64,000 bases of DNA, taken from Ophiodon elongatus. Lineage: Eukaryota; Chordata; Actinopteri; Perciformes; Hexagrammidae. Each line of letters starts with the position of its first letter. Within the stretch, counting starts at the first letter, position 1. The DNA is taken from positions 124,001 to 188,000 of the forward strand of contig JACSYO010000084.1 in the NCBI GenBank assembly GCA_016806645.1, in the 5' to 3' direction. Positions 13,001 through 32,134 of the stretch are shown here, one piece after another. The notes beneath the pieces were generated by a model. The model had not been told where the DNA came from, searched no databases, and saw only the letters and a program-made list of their open reading frames with translations. A program made the position numbers and the translations under genes.

Positions 13001-16000
13001 GCAGTGATGCCCCTAGTGGACACCAGGAGAATAACATGTATTATCTCCATAAAACAGCAGTGATGCCCCTAGTGGACACCAGGAGAATAACATGTATTAT
13101 CTCCATAAAACAGCAGTGATGCCCCTAGTGGACACCAGGAGAATAACATGTATTATCTCCATAAAACAGCAGTGATGCCCCTAGTGGACACCAGGAGAAT
13201 AACATGTATTATCTCCATAAAACAGCAGTGATGCCCCTAGTGGACACCAGGAGAATAACATGTATTATCTCCATAAAACAGCAGTGATGCCCCTAGTGGA
13301 CACCAGGAGAATAACATGTATTATCTCCATAAAACAGCAGTGATGCCCCTAGTGGACACCAGGAGAATAACATGTATTATCTCCATAAAACAGCAGTGAT
13401 GCCCCTAGTGGACACCAGGAGAATAACATGTATTATCTCCATAAAACAGCAGTGATGCCCCTAGTGGACACCAGGAGAATAACATGTATTATCTCCATAA
13501 AACAGCAGTGATGCCCCTAGTGGACACCAGGAGAATAACATGTATTATCTCCATAAAACAGCAGTGATGCCCCTAGTGGACACCAGGAGAATAGAATGTA
13601 TTATCTCTATAATACAGCAGTGCTGCCCCTAGTGGACACCAGGAGAATAACATGTATTATCGCCATAAAACAGCAGTGATGCCCCTAGTGGACACCAGGA
13701 GAATAACATATATTATCTATATAATACAGCAGTGATGCCCCTAGTGGACACCAGGAGAATAACATGTATTATCTCTATAATATAGCAGCGATGCCCCTAG
13801 TGGACACCAGCAGAATAACATGTAATATCTCCATAATACAGCAGTGATGCACCTAGTGGATACCAGGAGAATAACATGTAATATCTCCATAATACAGCAG
13901 CGATGCCCCTAGTGGATACCAGGAGAATAACATGTATTATCTCCATAATACAGCAGCGATGCCCCTAGTGGACACCAGGAGAATAACATGTATTATCTCT
14001 ATAATACAGCAGTGATGCCCCTAGTGGACACCAGGAGAATAACATGTATTATCTCTGTAATACAGCAGTGATGCCCCTAGTGGACACCAGGAGAATAACA
14101 TGTATTATCGCCATAATACAGCAGAGATGCCCCTAGTGGACAATAGGAGAATAGCATGTATTATCTCCATGGAGCAAACATAAGAAACCAACTCAATCTG
14201 GTGTAAAATAGTAAAAACTATAATTTAGAACTACAGATTGAAAGTCTAATATAATCTGTTGCTATAATTTTAGCAACACAGTTTATTATAGATTTATTAT
14301 AGGAGGTTCAACTTCCGAAATAATGAACTCACACCCGTGCAAATGTTTTTTTCCCACATGCATTTTGTTTTGCATTTTAATTTTGGCATTAAGGAATGTA
14401 TGAGGGTCTCCAGTTATGTCAATTAAGTATCCACAGTTTGTATTTAAGGAATGAAAACTTTCTTAATTTTACAAATAAAATAAAACTTTATTTATTTAGG
14501 TCTGCAAGTGATGACTATTTTCATTTTCTATGAATCTCAAATGTTTGCCGCGTGCAGCATGAAAACCCCGAATGCTCCGTGTCCTTGAATGCAACGCTTG
14601 TAATTGATCTTGTTGACATTGACCCAACATGTGTGTTTGTGTCTCTGCAGGACGAATCCGACTCCTCTCCTCTGTGTGTTCTTTCCTCTGCTTTGACTCC
14701 CATCACTCCCAAAACTCACCTGGGGGGTGGGGGGGGGTGTGTGGAGGGGGGGGCTGCTTTTGAATGTTGATGTTGTCCTTGCAGTGAAACCTTTGTTGTC
14801 CAGCGATGCAATAACTCGAACATGTATGTTTTCTTGCAGGAACAGTCTTCTTCATTTGAATTCTTCACAACAAATCCCAAATGTGGATTAATCCGCCGCT
14901 AAAAAATAGTCCCCAACTAATGCACTATTTCCTCCTGTTTGTTTGGTTAAAAACTAGCTGACTAAGTGACCAGCTGTTTGTTAGGGGAAAAGTGTTTTAG
15001 GAGACTCTTTAGAATTATAATTTAGGGTTTTGTGAGAAAGTTTAATTTGTCGACAGGTAAGAAAAACGTAGAATAACGGCAGCTTCATCCTCTGAAAGCA
15101 GAAACTACAGAAATGTGTTGGAGTCATGGCAGCGGAGATTTCTGTCACACCGTCTGAGTAATTCATATTATGACACAGGAATCTGGTCACCATGGTAACG
15201 GTTGTGATGACCGAGTTAATCAGGCTGCAGGGAAAGTTTCTGATATGATTCACGAGGACAAATTTGTTGGATAACCTTTCACGAGGAAGCAGGAAAAGCT
15301 GCTTGTTAAAGTTTATCTTTGGTTTTGAAAAAGAGTTTTTATTTGTGTCTGTTAGAGAAGAATACTGTCCTTTAATTAATAATAAAACGGCAGCAGTGTG
15401 ATGGACAGACGGATAAGAGCAGCCTCCTGAGTATTTTATAATAATGATGTTGTATTTTATCTTCCAGACTACATGAAGGGCTCGTTGTCCAGCACCTGCT
15501 CCCTGAACAGTGAGAACCCGTACGCCACCATCAACGACGCGCCCGGCGCCTGCAAACACTCCGAGAGCAGCTACGTGGAGATGAAGTCGCCGGCTCGCCA
15601 CGATCACATGACACACTGCTGCTCCGTCGCCACGACAACCACCAACGCCACCGCGCCCGCCAAGAACGTCTACGACATGGGTACGTTTACGTTTCCTCCG
15701 ATTTTATTTTTAAACTTCAGTTCTGCTTCTTTTCTTTTTTTTTTACTTGCGTCTCCTGTTTAATTCTCACATATAGACGAGTGCAATATGTAAATATATG
15801 TAATATATTAAATATGATATAAATATAAATAAACTTAAGCACAGAACACAAGTAAACGATCAAATAATTCATTTGAAGCAAATAGCTGTACGATTTAAAA
15901 AAAACAAAAAACATTTAATTTAAAAATAAAATGTAATCCTTGGTCTGATGTATAAAAAAAAGGACTGCCATAGAAATAGGATGTATAAATATTATTTTCT

Positions 16001-17152
16001 ACTTTCACTGAGTTAAATCTTTTAACCGACATCCTGATCATAATCACCAAATATGTATTAATTTTCAGATTTTTAAGCCTTCAAATGTGTGTTTGTTTAC
16101 ATAATGCCACTGTCGTTTCATTATTTTCTGTTTACTAAATGCTCGGGTTTTTATTTATTCACAGTGTGGGATACGTCAATGATTTTGATGCAGTGCTCTA
16201 TAATACAGCAGTGATGCCCCTAGTGGACACCAGGAGAATAACATGTATTATCTCCATAATACAGCAGTGATGCCCCTATTGGACACCAGGAGAATAACAT
16301 GTATTATCTCCATAATACAGCAGAGATGCCCCTAGTGGACAATAGGAGAATAGCATGTATTAACTCCATGGAGCAAACGTAAGAAAACAACTCAATCTGG
16401 TGTAAAATAGTAAAAACTATAATTTAGAAGCCGGAACTACAGATTAAAAGTCTGATATAATCTGTTGCTATAATTTTAGCGACACAGTTTATTATAGATT
16501 ATTATAGGAGGTTCAACTTCCAAAATAATGAACTCACACCTATGCAAATGTTTTTTTCCCACATGCATTTTGTTTTGCATTTTAATTTTGGCATTAAGGG
16601 ATGTATGAGGGTCTCCAGTTATGTCAATTAAGTATCCACAGTTTGTATTTAAGGAATGAAAACTTTCTTAATTTTACAAATAAAATAAAACTTTATTTAT
16701 TTAGGTCTGCAAGTGATGACTATTTTCATTTTCTTTGAATCTCAAATGTTTTTTGATGAGTCGATTAACTCATTGGTCTTTTGAAACTGAGACTTTAAAC
16801 CGCCCGTCACAAGTTAGAGTTGGTTAAAAACCGAACGATATTCAGGTTATAATGATATAAAACTGAGAAACGAATGAGAATGAAATGATAAAGCAGTTAT
16901 CAGAAAGGATTGACTGACTGATATCCCTCTCCTCCGTCTCTCCCAGAACCGACCATCAGTATCGTGCAGGGCGCCGGCTGTGTACTGGTTCCCAGTTACC
17001 CTCAGAACCCGTACGACCTGCCCAGGAACAGCCACATCCCGAGCCACTACGACCTGCTGCCGATGCGCCCGAGCCCGTCTCACAGCCACAGCCTCACCCT
17101 GCGCAGCCACAGCCCCCCGCTGCCCGGCAGCCCCACGAGCTCGCTGCTCTAG
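3230..17152 (+). CDS. megf11: MEGF11-like multiple-EGF receptor, 3' part of the gene (10 exons)
   Basis: Type I membrane receptor of the MEGF10/MEGF11/Draper family; family members mediate homotypic recognition between neurons and engulfment of cell debris at the plasma membrane. Coding exons read from the sequence: 3230-3358, 3647-3775, 5300-5428, 6874-7002, 7942-8175, 8708-8826, 10222-10291, 11219-11272, 15468-15680 and 16947-17152 (TAG stop). All junctions are AG/GT and the phases agree, giving about 470 codons. Order: four EGF-like modules, a transmembrane helix, then a tyrosine-rich tail ending in the family motif NPYDLPRNSHIPSHYDLLP. The N-terminal EMI domain and earlier EGF repeats must lie before base 1. 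Convergent rab11a downstream matches the human MEGF11-RAB11A order as I recall it, and tail motifs such as NSENPYATIND are closer to MEGF11 than MEGF10; that paralogue choice is inference from memory of the families. Confidence 0.9.
3783..3833. repeat. (CA)n microsatellite just after an exon
   Basis: About 25 CA units starting 8 bp after the exon ending at 3775. With the TG runs at 3162-3220 and 3589-3640 it can fold with complementary strands of the same transcript. Confidence 0.98.
4227..4394. repeat. 42-bp minisatellite, four copies
   Basis: ATGAAGTCATGTGACCGTGG-led unit, four nearly identical copies ending CTATAGACTAAC. Confidence 0.95.
4836..4970 (+). repeat. Dispersed repeat family B, fragment
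   Basis: TTTATGGTCTGTTTGACTCT to GAGGGAATAAATCA; about 135 bp nearly identical to stretches near 19.8 kb (reversed) and 33.4 kb. Confidence 0.9.
5690..6440. repeat. Degenerate (ACTT)n tetranucleotide array
   Basis: About 740 bp of ACTT/ACTTAGTT/ACATACTT units filling most of the intron between the third and fourth megf11 EGF exons. Confidence 0.97.
7424..7870 (+). repeat. Dispersed repeat family C, copy 1
   Basis: Tandem TAGTCCTGGTCCTCTATAGA units (about 26 bp, five copies), then a GAGAAGATGGTCTG segment, TTGCTGGACCCGCTGGAGGG and CAGACCCTGCTGCAGTACAA. Other copies lie at 36.0, 41.7 and 43.3 kb. Confidence 0.88.
7942..8175 (+). CDS. megf11: megf11 juxtamembrane and transmembrane exon
   Basis: This 234-bp exon encodes MMEELNPYTKISPAL, a conserved juxtamembrane stretch of MEGF10/11, then a hydrophobic helix (GAVLGIIFLLLLIMAMLGLVV) and the basic stop-transfer WFRYRQREKG. 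It continues into the tail sequence VTYTPALHINSTDYSLS. It is phase 1 at both ends. The acceptor is cag at 7939-7941 and the donor gtaaag at 8176. Confidence 0.92.
8708..17152 (+). CDS. megf11: megf11 intracellular tail exons
   Basis: Five exons after the membrane span encode the cytoplasmic tail: 8708-8826, 10222-10291, 11219-11272, 15468-15680 and the terminal 16947-17152. Visible signals are an NPxY-type motif (FSNPSYRTL) in the first; a lysine-rich KKKKRHR stretch and EWGAYCNLSDL in the second; NPYATI and SSYVEMKSP in the fourth; and NPYDLP plus HYDLLP in the last. In MEGF10-type receptors such tyrosines are phosphorylated or bind PTB adaptors; function here is inferred. The last residues (SLTLRSHSPPLPGSPTSSLL) are proline/serine rich. 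The fourth exon is flanked by two copies of the same minisatellite and its unique tail. Confidence 0.88.
9036..10174. mobile_element. hAT-like non-autonomous DNA transposon expanded by CTT repeats
   Basis: Left end CAGCGGTCATCAACC and right end (reversed) CAGTGGTCCACAATC are matching terminal inverted repeats. Next to the left end is the GCGCCACGGACCGGTTTT block typical of a common vertebrate hAT-type repeat. The flank CTCTAACT before and CTCTAACG two bases after the right end resemble an 8-bp duplication. The middle is a (CTT)n array interrupted by TCTCCTCATTGGTTCTTTTC, followed by a GGACCAGTACCAGTACC minisatellite. No transposase. It ends 47 bp before a megf11 exon. Confidence 0.7.
9340..10010. 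repeat. Compound (CTT)n minisatellite
   Basis: About 12 blocks of CTT triplets, each closed by CTGTCTCCTCATTGGTT-like spacers. Long open frames here on both strands are low-complexity artefacts. Confidence 0.95.
11273..12942. other. megf11 intron without recognised features
   Basis: AT-rich intron sequence. No exon, RNA gene or clear repeat found before the minisatellite begins. Confidence 0.4.
12943..14175. repeat. 56-bp minisatellite, about 22 copies
   Basis: Unit includes CAGCAGTGATGCCCCTAGTG and GACACCAGGAGAATAACATG. The left half is nearly homogeneous, while copies after about 13590 diverge, suggesting recent amplification at the left. In the megf11 intron before exon 15468. Confidence 0.97.
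16190..16752. repeat. Second copy of the minisatellite edge and its unique flank
   Basis: Three 56-bp units followed by about 390 bp nearly identical to 14171-14545 (GGAGCAAAC...TGAATCTCAAATGTTT). The two copies lie on either side of the megf11 exon 15468-15680. Confidence 0.92.
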
Positions 17153-19404
17153 AGCCCCCCAACCCCCAACGCCCCAAACACCCCAGACTGGACTGGACTG
17201 GACTGTAGACCAGTGCTCCCGGTTCGTCCAGAAACAGGAAGCTGGTGTGTGAGAGGATCTCCTTCTTGCAGTGCTGCGACTGTAGCGCTGCTGTTTGATA
17301 TCTTATCACTGTATAATATCCAATCAATACTACATATTTGTGTTGTATTGTGAATATAAACGCACACAAAGTGTACCTTTTTTTTCTGGTACGCCGATCC
17401 GCGTCAGAAGAAGGAAAGTCGAGGACGAACAGAAAAACAAAGTCCTCATGTAAATTTATCTGGGTGGGATTGTTGTTCTGGTGCCAAAGACGAGACCGAG
17501 GCCCACTTTGGATCCACCAAACCTGGACAACGAAGAAGCCTCCCGCGGGCATTATGTCTCCAAACCTGTACAGTGTGAGAACTCTGGAGAAAAAGGTGGT
17601 CGTTCCCCCGATATTCTCCCTTAAAAAGGGACTTCAAAGTGTGTGAAGACTCAGAGCTACACTACCTGTATGATTCTGGTATTTTTACACATTGTTTCTT
17701 ATTTCCTGTTTACATATTTAAAGATCCTGACGGGGATCCATATTTTCTCTCTGAAAAGTTATCTTTTTGTATGTAGCTGTAGACTGAGTGGTGTATCGGC
17801 TGTACACTTACTGTGCACTAGTATTTATTATTGTGATTTTTTTCTTTCGTTGTGTCAAGCTTAATACACATGCATGCCAAAGATTATTCAAGATATAATA
17901 TTTAGCCAGGAATACCCTTATTATGTCCTTTTGGTGCAAACTGATTCTTGTCATGTGACTCCGATCTGAAAAAACGATTATTCTCATAACTGATTATTCT
18001 TCTTCATTCCGATTAATCGACTCATCGTTTGACTTTTAAAACATTATCGAACCGAGACAACGTCTTCAAATGTCCAAAACCTGAAGAGCTTCAGTTACGG
18101 TCACACGAGGGGAAGAAAAGAAGCAAATATAGACACATTTTATGCCTGAAAAGTTACTCAAATGATTAATCGATTATCAAAAAAATTGCAATTAATTGAC
18201 TTAATTGTTTCAGCTCTGATGTATTTGTTGCCGGGAGGTCAAAAGTGGAAGCTATAAAAAGTCAGATGGTCGTTAATAGCTCTGTTCCCATTCTGATATT
18301 TTTATTCACGTTTTTAACCATCGCATTAGGAAAGCTGTATGGAAACAGACAAATTCAATAAAACTTCCTCAACTGACGGATCAAACATTTAACTCACACG
18401 ACTGATCAGCTGTTTAAGCTGTTGGCGTCTTCTTGGATATATATTTATTTTGTCTTCGTCTCCAGACGACATGAGACACGTTCAATATTAGCTGACATGA
18501 AAGACCTGTTCAAACTAATTCCTGAAGACTCCATTTTTCTCTCATAGATCAGTTAGCTGAAGCCCTCAGGAGGAGCGCCGGGCCAAACGGCGGACTTCCT
18601 GGTCCGTCACAGCATGCCACGGGCCCCAAAAAGACTTCTCCCCATTGACTTACATTGGGAAAGAAAGGTCTGTAAAAAAAATTGGAGGTGAATTACTTCC
18701 AAGCCCGAACACTTAAATACCCCTTATTTAAATTATTAGGTCCTAAAAGTTGTTGCTGAGTTATTTTCTTTTCTCTGTTATGACAAATAGAAGCTGGGAG
18801 GCGGGGCTAAAGAAACCTCTTCTTCTTCTTCTTCTTCTCTGTTTACTGGCGGATTAAAGCCATGTGTAGCCTAAAGAGCCAACGTCGAACCAAACTGCAC
18901 TGTAGCCGAGTTTATTTTCTCCAAACCGGTCGATGGAAATGCGTCCTAATTCGCATTTCTTTTTTGCAACGTTTCAAAAGTTTGCTTAAAATTTGCGTCA
19001 CAATTGAACAGAAACACGTTTAATGAATTAATGTCATTACGGAATCACTGAATTTCTGTTCCCAAACATAATGAAAATGTGTTTCTAATCTCACTGTGGC
19101 AACTGTTTCTCACATTACAAATGAAACAGAGACGTACTTTTTCACACAGATTGCTTTTGTTAAACAATGCTGACAATTACATTTTGGCAAATAGCAATAA
19201 CATGTTGACATGTTGACAATCAGATGCAAATGGCTTTGTTGTCCCATGTATTTATTTGCTGTCCTACTTTTATTGCGTTTCCTCTCCTGTTATCTTGCTC
19301 GTATGTCTTTCCTCCGGCTTTGAACCAAATAATAGTTTCAGCTTCAGTAGATGTATCGAGTGCTGCGTGTTGGTCTTTTTGTTTCAAGCCCTAAACTCAA
19401 TAAA
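17153..19404 (+). other. megf11: Probable megf11 3' UTR
   Basis: No coding exon follows the TAG at 17150-17152. AATAAA hexamers lie at 18357-18362 and 19399-19404, the second followed by a GT-rich tract, so the transcript may end near 18.4 or 19.4 kb. The end was not determined by any transcript. The stretch also carries short interspersed-repeat-like sequence around 18590-18700. Confidence 0.4.
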
Positions 19405-19559
19405 GTTGTCGTAGCTCAGGGGAGTGGTGTCATGTCTTGTAATCATCGTAATGTTGCCTTTTTTTAAACAACTGTGATCGTCAGAATTGGAGATAGACAA
19501 TAAGGTGTCGTCTGCATAAACCTTGACATGATGTTGAGTATGTATTAAGTGTCGCCCGT

Positions 19560-20050
19560 TATTATTGGCCCTTTAAGAGCTGAAGAAACATTTCATCAGA
19601 GGTTAGGTCAAGTCAAAGCTTCATGTGTTAAAGCACACTGCATTCTCTCTGCTGACCACCAGGGGGCGACTCCTCTAGTTCTACAGAAGTCAAAGCTTCA
19701 TGTGTTAAAGCTGCATTCTCTCTCCTGACCACCAGGGGGCGACTCCTCTGGTTGTATAGAAGTCTATAGAAAATGACTCTACTTCTCTCTTGATTTATTC
19801 CCTCAGTAAACATTGTAAACATGAGTTTATGTCTCAATCTCTAGTTTCAAGTCTTCTTCAATACAGCATGATGTTCATTTAGTAAATTATGGTCCATTTA
19901 GAGTCAAACAGACCATAAAGCAGGGGATGCTTTAGGGCGGGGCTTAATCCAAAATGGCGACGGCGAAATCGCAGAACTCGAGGCTTCAACAAACCAATGA
20001 GTGACGTCACGATGACGTCCACTTCTTACATACAGCCTGTGGACTGAAAC
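19560..20050 (-). repeat. Dispersed repeat family B, inverted copy
   Basis: Reverse complement of the 33.1-33.8 kb copy, including two tandem CCACCAGGGGGCGACTCCTC units and the GATGCTTTAGGGCGGGGCTT segment. In the megf11-rab11a spacer. Confidence 0.88.
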
Positions 20051-20320
20051 GCAGCCCTTTCGTCTTGTCACTCAGCATTACGTAATTTGTTAAACTGCCA
20101 TTAAATAAAGTTCAAACGACGACTGCAGCAGTCAGAGCTGGAAAACGACCGTTGGCCTTTTCTCATTGGGACATTTTGACATAAAAACAAAATGGTGACT
20201 GAAGTCAGTTTGACTCACTTGTTATAGTCTCAAAGACAGTCTGTTGGCACCATCTTTCTCCATCCTCCTTCCACCCACTCACACTGTGCGTTGGAGGGTC
20301 CGCTTCATTAAGTGGCCTCC

Positions 20321-20347
20321 TAAACCCTAAACCCTAAACCCTAAACC
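20321..20347. repeat. Short TAAACCC run
   Basis: Nearly four copies of the heptamer TAAACCC. It is not the vertebrate hexamer, so it is probably a chance or slippage tract. Confidence 0.7.
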
Positions 20348-21467
20348 AACTAGCGGGGAGTGAAAGTGATTTATAAAACCCTCCGACAGCGAGCCTTCAT
20401 CGACGTCGACTCGTTGGCCAACGTGCGACAGCATTCGCAACGTAAACTGCTCAAACTGAGATATTTAATATTCTCACACAGACTTACGGGTCACGTTGCA
20501 TTTAGGATCAAATGTCTCGTCTAAGAATTACATTTGATCGTTAAGTATATTTACAGAGATTTAAATTTTCACTGTATATTATTTTTATTACTTTGAACCT
20601 GTACACATCCCCTAGAAAATATACTCTTTAATTTTAAACAGATATATTTTACTCAGGCCTATTTCTTTAAATATTTTATTGCAATATTTTTCTCTTCTAT
20701 ATTTATGTTTCTTGTTTATGCACCAAAACACAAAAGTAAACTCGTTGCCTGTTTCAGGTCCTGAATCCGAAACCATACGGGCGTGAGGCCCATTTCATGA
20801 TATAAGTATGAATGTATAATGATAATATTGTCCACACTGTTACTTGTGTCGCTTATTATTACAGTCGTCGCTTGATATGAAACCACGGTAACGAAACGTC
20901 ACGACAGTTCCCGTTTCAACCGGAGAAACGGAGGTTTCGTCCCAAAGTCGGGAGGGTCCGGTTTGGGGAAGACCCCTCGGCTTCAGCCCGTGGTCACTGA
21001 TGGGCCCTCTTTGTTAAGGGCCTCTGGGGCTTCATGCTCTCCTTCAGTCTGAGCATCATAACACCTGTTGGGCCCGCGGGGCCTTTAAAGGGTCACGCTC
21101 GTCCTCATTAATTAGCGGTTGAGGCTTTATGTCTCTCGCTCGGTGATTTCCTGGAAAAGACTTTGTAATAATCAAAAAGGGAACGTGGAGATAATGTTTT
21201 CAGACAGAAAGCGTGGTGAGTGCGCTCTCATTAATTTGAGAGAAAGAAAAAGTCAATTGTATTGAATTGAACACTGAAAATAGATAAAGTTGTTCCGGGG
21301 GCGATTCGTTCCAATTAGGGATTCTATTGATTAATCATTTACAATCAGTTGTGTTATCTTTAAATCTGGAGCACCCCAATTTATTTTAGCTGAAATAAAG
21401 TACTACCAATATTAAAAGTGTTACCAAGTAAAATACGAGCTCATATAAAGGTTTATGACTGGTGCGC

Positions 21468-21892
21468 TTTATTAAGATGAACTGATAACTTAAGATATAG
21501 ACACAATTGTACAATTTATCAATCTGTACAAAACATAAAACCATTCATTTTGACCCCCCTCTCACATTTAACCCCTTCGAATCCATTGAAATGTCATCAT
21601 TTCACTCTGAACACGTTTACACTGGAATTACAGTCAGTTATAGAGTTCAATATAGTAAAAAAAAAAAATACACATCTTAAAAAAACACAGAACAATGGAG
21701 GTTCATGAAACGGGATCAGAAATCATATTTCCAGACGAGAGGAAGTCGTCCACAGATCGCCAGCTGAGTGAGTCTGGAGAGGCTCGGCTGGCGGCGCCGT
21801 CGGTTCCAGGGGAAGAAAACGCCGCCAGCCAGGCTTCACGCGCTCCAGAGCGACCCATCTACCCGCTGCCTCTACACACACGCACGCACACA

Positions 21893-21924
<32 letters not shown>

Positions 21925-23131
21925 TGCACGCACTCGCACGCACACACGCACACACGCACACAAACACACACTCTCTCACACACACACACTCACGCAACAC
22001 ATTCAGGCATCGTACACGGCCGCTAACACCATCGGGCATTGCGTCAGTTCGCAGACTCAACAGTTAGCTTGTCATGCTAGCTAGCCTAGCCTAGCCTAGC
22101 CTAGCCCTCAGCAGATTTCACGGGACAGTAAATGTTCGCTACATAAGGCGATACGACACGGAGTTGCAGTCGTAACAGAAAGCCATGCATCGTGTTGAAG
22201 TCAGAGGCAGCTCGGTGTACGTAGGCGTAATGTGACGGGGGGGTGGGGGGGGCGTCTCCCCCCCGCTATGAGGGACGGAGACGGAGCGGGGGGGTTACTG
22301 GTTTGAGGAGGAGGAGGGTCCGATGGCGAGTCGTTGGCGGGTGAATGAGACGCGCGGTGAAACGGAGGCACTGCCAACAGACGTCGGCAAGAATGTGGCT
22401 GAAAGGTGTTTCCTTGACTCCTTCATCCTTCAAGAGGAGTCAAGGAAAAGACGTTTGAGACGCAGCCGTGCTGAACATAACATTTGGGTTTTCTTTTCTT
22501 TCTTCTAATCCTAAAACGAGAAAGCGTGATGAACGACTGAGGGTGCGGTGCTCATGAAATCCACCCAGTTTCCTTTTCCTACTTCCTCTCAGTTGTCTCC
22601 TAACTACAGTTCTGTGGTCACATGCGAAGCATAATGTGCGAGACGACAGGAGATCGATTACATAAGAGAACACTACTCAGTTACTCTCGCTGTGATTAAA
22701 GTCCTTCATTTGCTGTAGAAGTGCACTGAGAAACAAACGGCCGTGTGCTAGTTTCTGCATAGTTGTAGTCAAACATGGACGAGGCTCCACATCGGGGTCC
22801 TTCACCTGGTAAAACATGCAGCACAGCAGAGTGGCCATCTTTAAAAAAAAAAAAAAAAGAAAAAGGACATGCAAAGCCGGTCACGGCCCCGACGACATGC
22901 AAGCTCCCGCCGGCTCTTCCCGCTGCGCTGACCGAACCAACAAAATAATAACAACATTAAAAAAAGGTTCTACGTTTTGACAGCGATCAGATCGGCGTGA
23001 CGCTACGCGGCGCTCCATACAATCCACGTGGTTTATATTTTCAAAAACAGTACATTGCACTAAAGAGGGGGGCGAGAGGGGGGGAGGAGCCTAAAATGAC
23101 AGAGCTTGTGTGTGTGTGTGTATACATATAC

Positions 23132-23200
<69 letters not shown>

Positions 23201-23796
23201 CATATACATATACATATATATATATATATATATATGGGAGTACACTTCAGAGCAACTTTGATGTGCTTTAAATTCATATCTACCTCGAAGTAGATTTAAG
23301 AAACGAGACGAGAGAGAGAGATCATAAAAATGTGGAGAAATCAGCACAAAGTATGAAGAAAAACAAATCACATTCATATATTAAGACATTTTCGTGACAC
23401 GTCAGCGCATCTACAGTAATGAAATCTAAAGTGATATGAAATGCCTGCTGTCCTGCAGTAGCCTAACGACAGGGGGGCTCTGCTTGGGGTGGGGGGGTCA
23501 CCCCACGCGGTGACTTCTTATACTGGGATATATTTACCTGGGGCGGGGCGGGGCGAGGGGCAGGAGGGGTCTGGGTGGGGCCAGCGGGTACAGATGGGGG
23601 CAGAGTCCGGGTCACAGCCTCGGAGCTGTGGCTCGTCGCTCCCACACCACACGGTACGGCCGAGGAGGCAGTCTATTTTCTGAGGGGCGGGGCTTGAAGG
23701 AGCTGTGAGCCCGAGGAGGGGAGGGGAAGGGGGGGGGGGGGAGAGGAAGAGGAAGAAGAAGAGGGGGGGGGAGGGCAGCAGATCCTGCAGGCGGGG
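21468..23796 (-). other. rab11a: Probable rab11a 3' UTR
   Basis: Sequence after the rab11a stop, read leftwards. A TTTATT at 21468-21473 (AATAAA on the minus strand) is a candidate polyadenylation signal about 2.3 kb after the stop. Just downstream of the stop (23470-23790) the DNA is strongly G-rich on the plus strand, so the transcript would be C-rich there. The stretch also contains a TA/TATACA microsatellite (about 23121-23234), a CA/CGCA array (about 21876-21990) and a CTAGC pentamer run (22078-22104). No coding exon seen. Confidence 0.4.
23121..23235. repeat. TA/TATACA microsatellite
   Basis: Pure TA run flanked by TACATA units on both sides, within the probable rab11a 3' UTR. Confidence 0.95.
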
Positions 23797-31136
<7,340 letters not shown>

Positions 31137-31344
31137 TGTCTCAGCGGGGAGTCCGAGGTTCGGTGAGATTTAAGGAAAGTGGAGGAGATCTGCTGGGTTT
31201 CTCTCTTCCAACGGGAATCTGTTTGGGAGCCGCACTTCCGTGATGTCTTCTTCTGCTCCTTCTATTCCGGCAGCGCTCAGAGAGACAACTTGGACCTCTA
31301 GCGGGCGGGAGGTGGAACTGCATGTCCACTTAATAAACAATATC

Positions 31345-31553
31345 ATTATTATATATATATGTATATATATATACATATAAATATTTATATAATAATGATA
31401 TTTATATATATATGTATATATATATGTATATACATATATATATATACACATATACATATATATATCTATATATATATATATATACATATAAATATGTATA
31501 TAATAATGATATTTATATATATGTATATATATATGTATATATACATATGTATG

Positions 31554-31603
<50 letters not shown>

Positions 31604-31658
31604 CATATACATATATATAAATATAATTATAATATATATATTTATATATATATATATA

Positions 31659-31700
<42 letters not shown>
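31345..31700. repeat. TA-rich microsatellite with TG tail between rab11a and sh2d7
   Basis: TATATACATA-type units with AATAATGATATTTATATA recurring at about 130-bp spacing (31388 and 31504), ending in about 19 TG units. Confidence 0.95.
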
Positions 31701-31702
<2 letters not shown>

Positions 31703-32070
31703 CATAAATAAATCCAGTCAAAAAATAAAAAGGTAAATATGAGCTGATGATGAAAAGTGAAACAAACCTCTCAGTGAGTGAAGATTTACTTTTATTTTAA
31801 AAGTGAATTTGTCTGAATTTAAAGATTACAAAATATTCAAATAACAAAATACTGAACCACTTACAATTACTACAATACTACTACTAATAATAATAATAAC
31901 TTAAAAAAATCTTAATGCAAATTATAGAAACATTTTCTTAATTTTGTTATTACAAAACATTTAAAATTTAAAGGAAACTAACTTTCTTATAATAACTCAG
32001 ATTTATTCTGCAGTGTTTAAACATCTGTATTCTACATGACTCTCTTACTTAATAAAACATCATCAAGAGA

Positions 32071-32076
32071 TTTATT
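32071..32076 (-). terminator. sh2d7: sh2d7 polyadenylation signal candidate
   Basis: AATAAA on the minus strand, 59 bases after the TAA of the terminal sh2d7 exon. It is the first such hexamer downstream of the stop. Confidence 0.5.
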
Positions 32077-32134
32077 TGTGATGCACATTTAATTTCTGTC
32101 TTAACAAAATATCAAAACAGTCGCTGAGTCCTTT

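Noticed and set aside
12943..14175. Regular repeats resembling a CRISPR array
   Set aside because: Repeat units are directly adjacent with no unique spacers; this is a minisatellite in a vertebrate intron.
20321..20347. Interstitial telomere repeat
   Set aside because: The unit is a heptamer (TAAACCC), not the vertebrate hexamer, and only four copies long.
21695..22084. Open frames with His/Thr or Cys/Val repeats
   Set aside because: They are translations of CA/CGCA microsatellites in a 3' UTR.
31170..31736. Open frames of Ile-Tyr repeats on both strands
   Set aside because: They arise from the TA/TATACA microsatellite.
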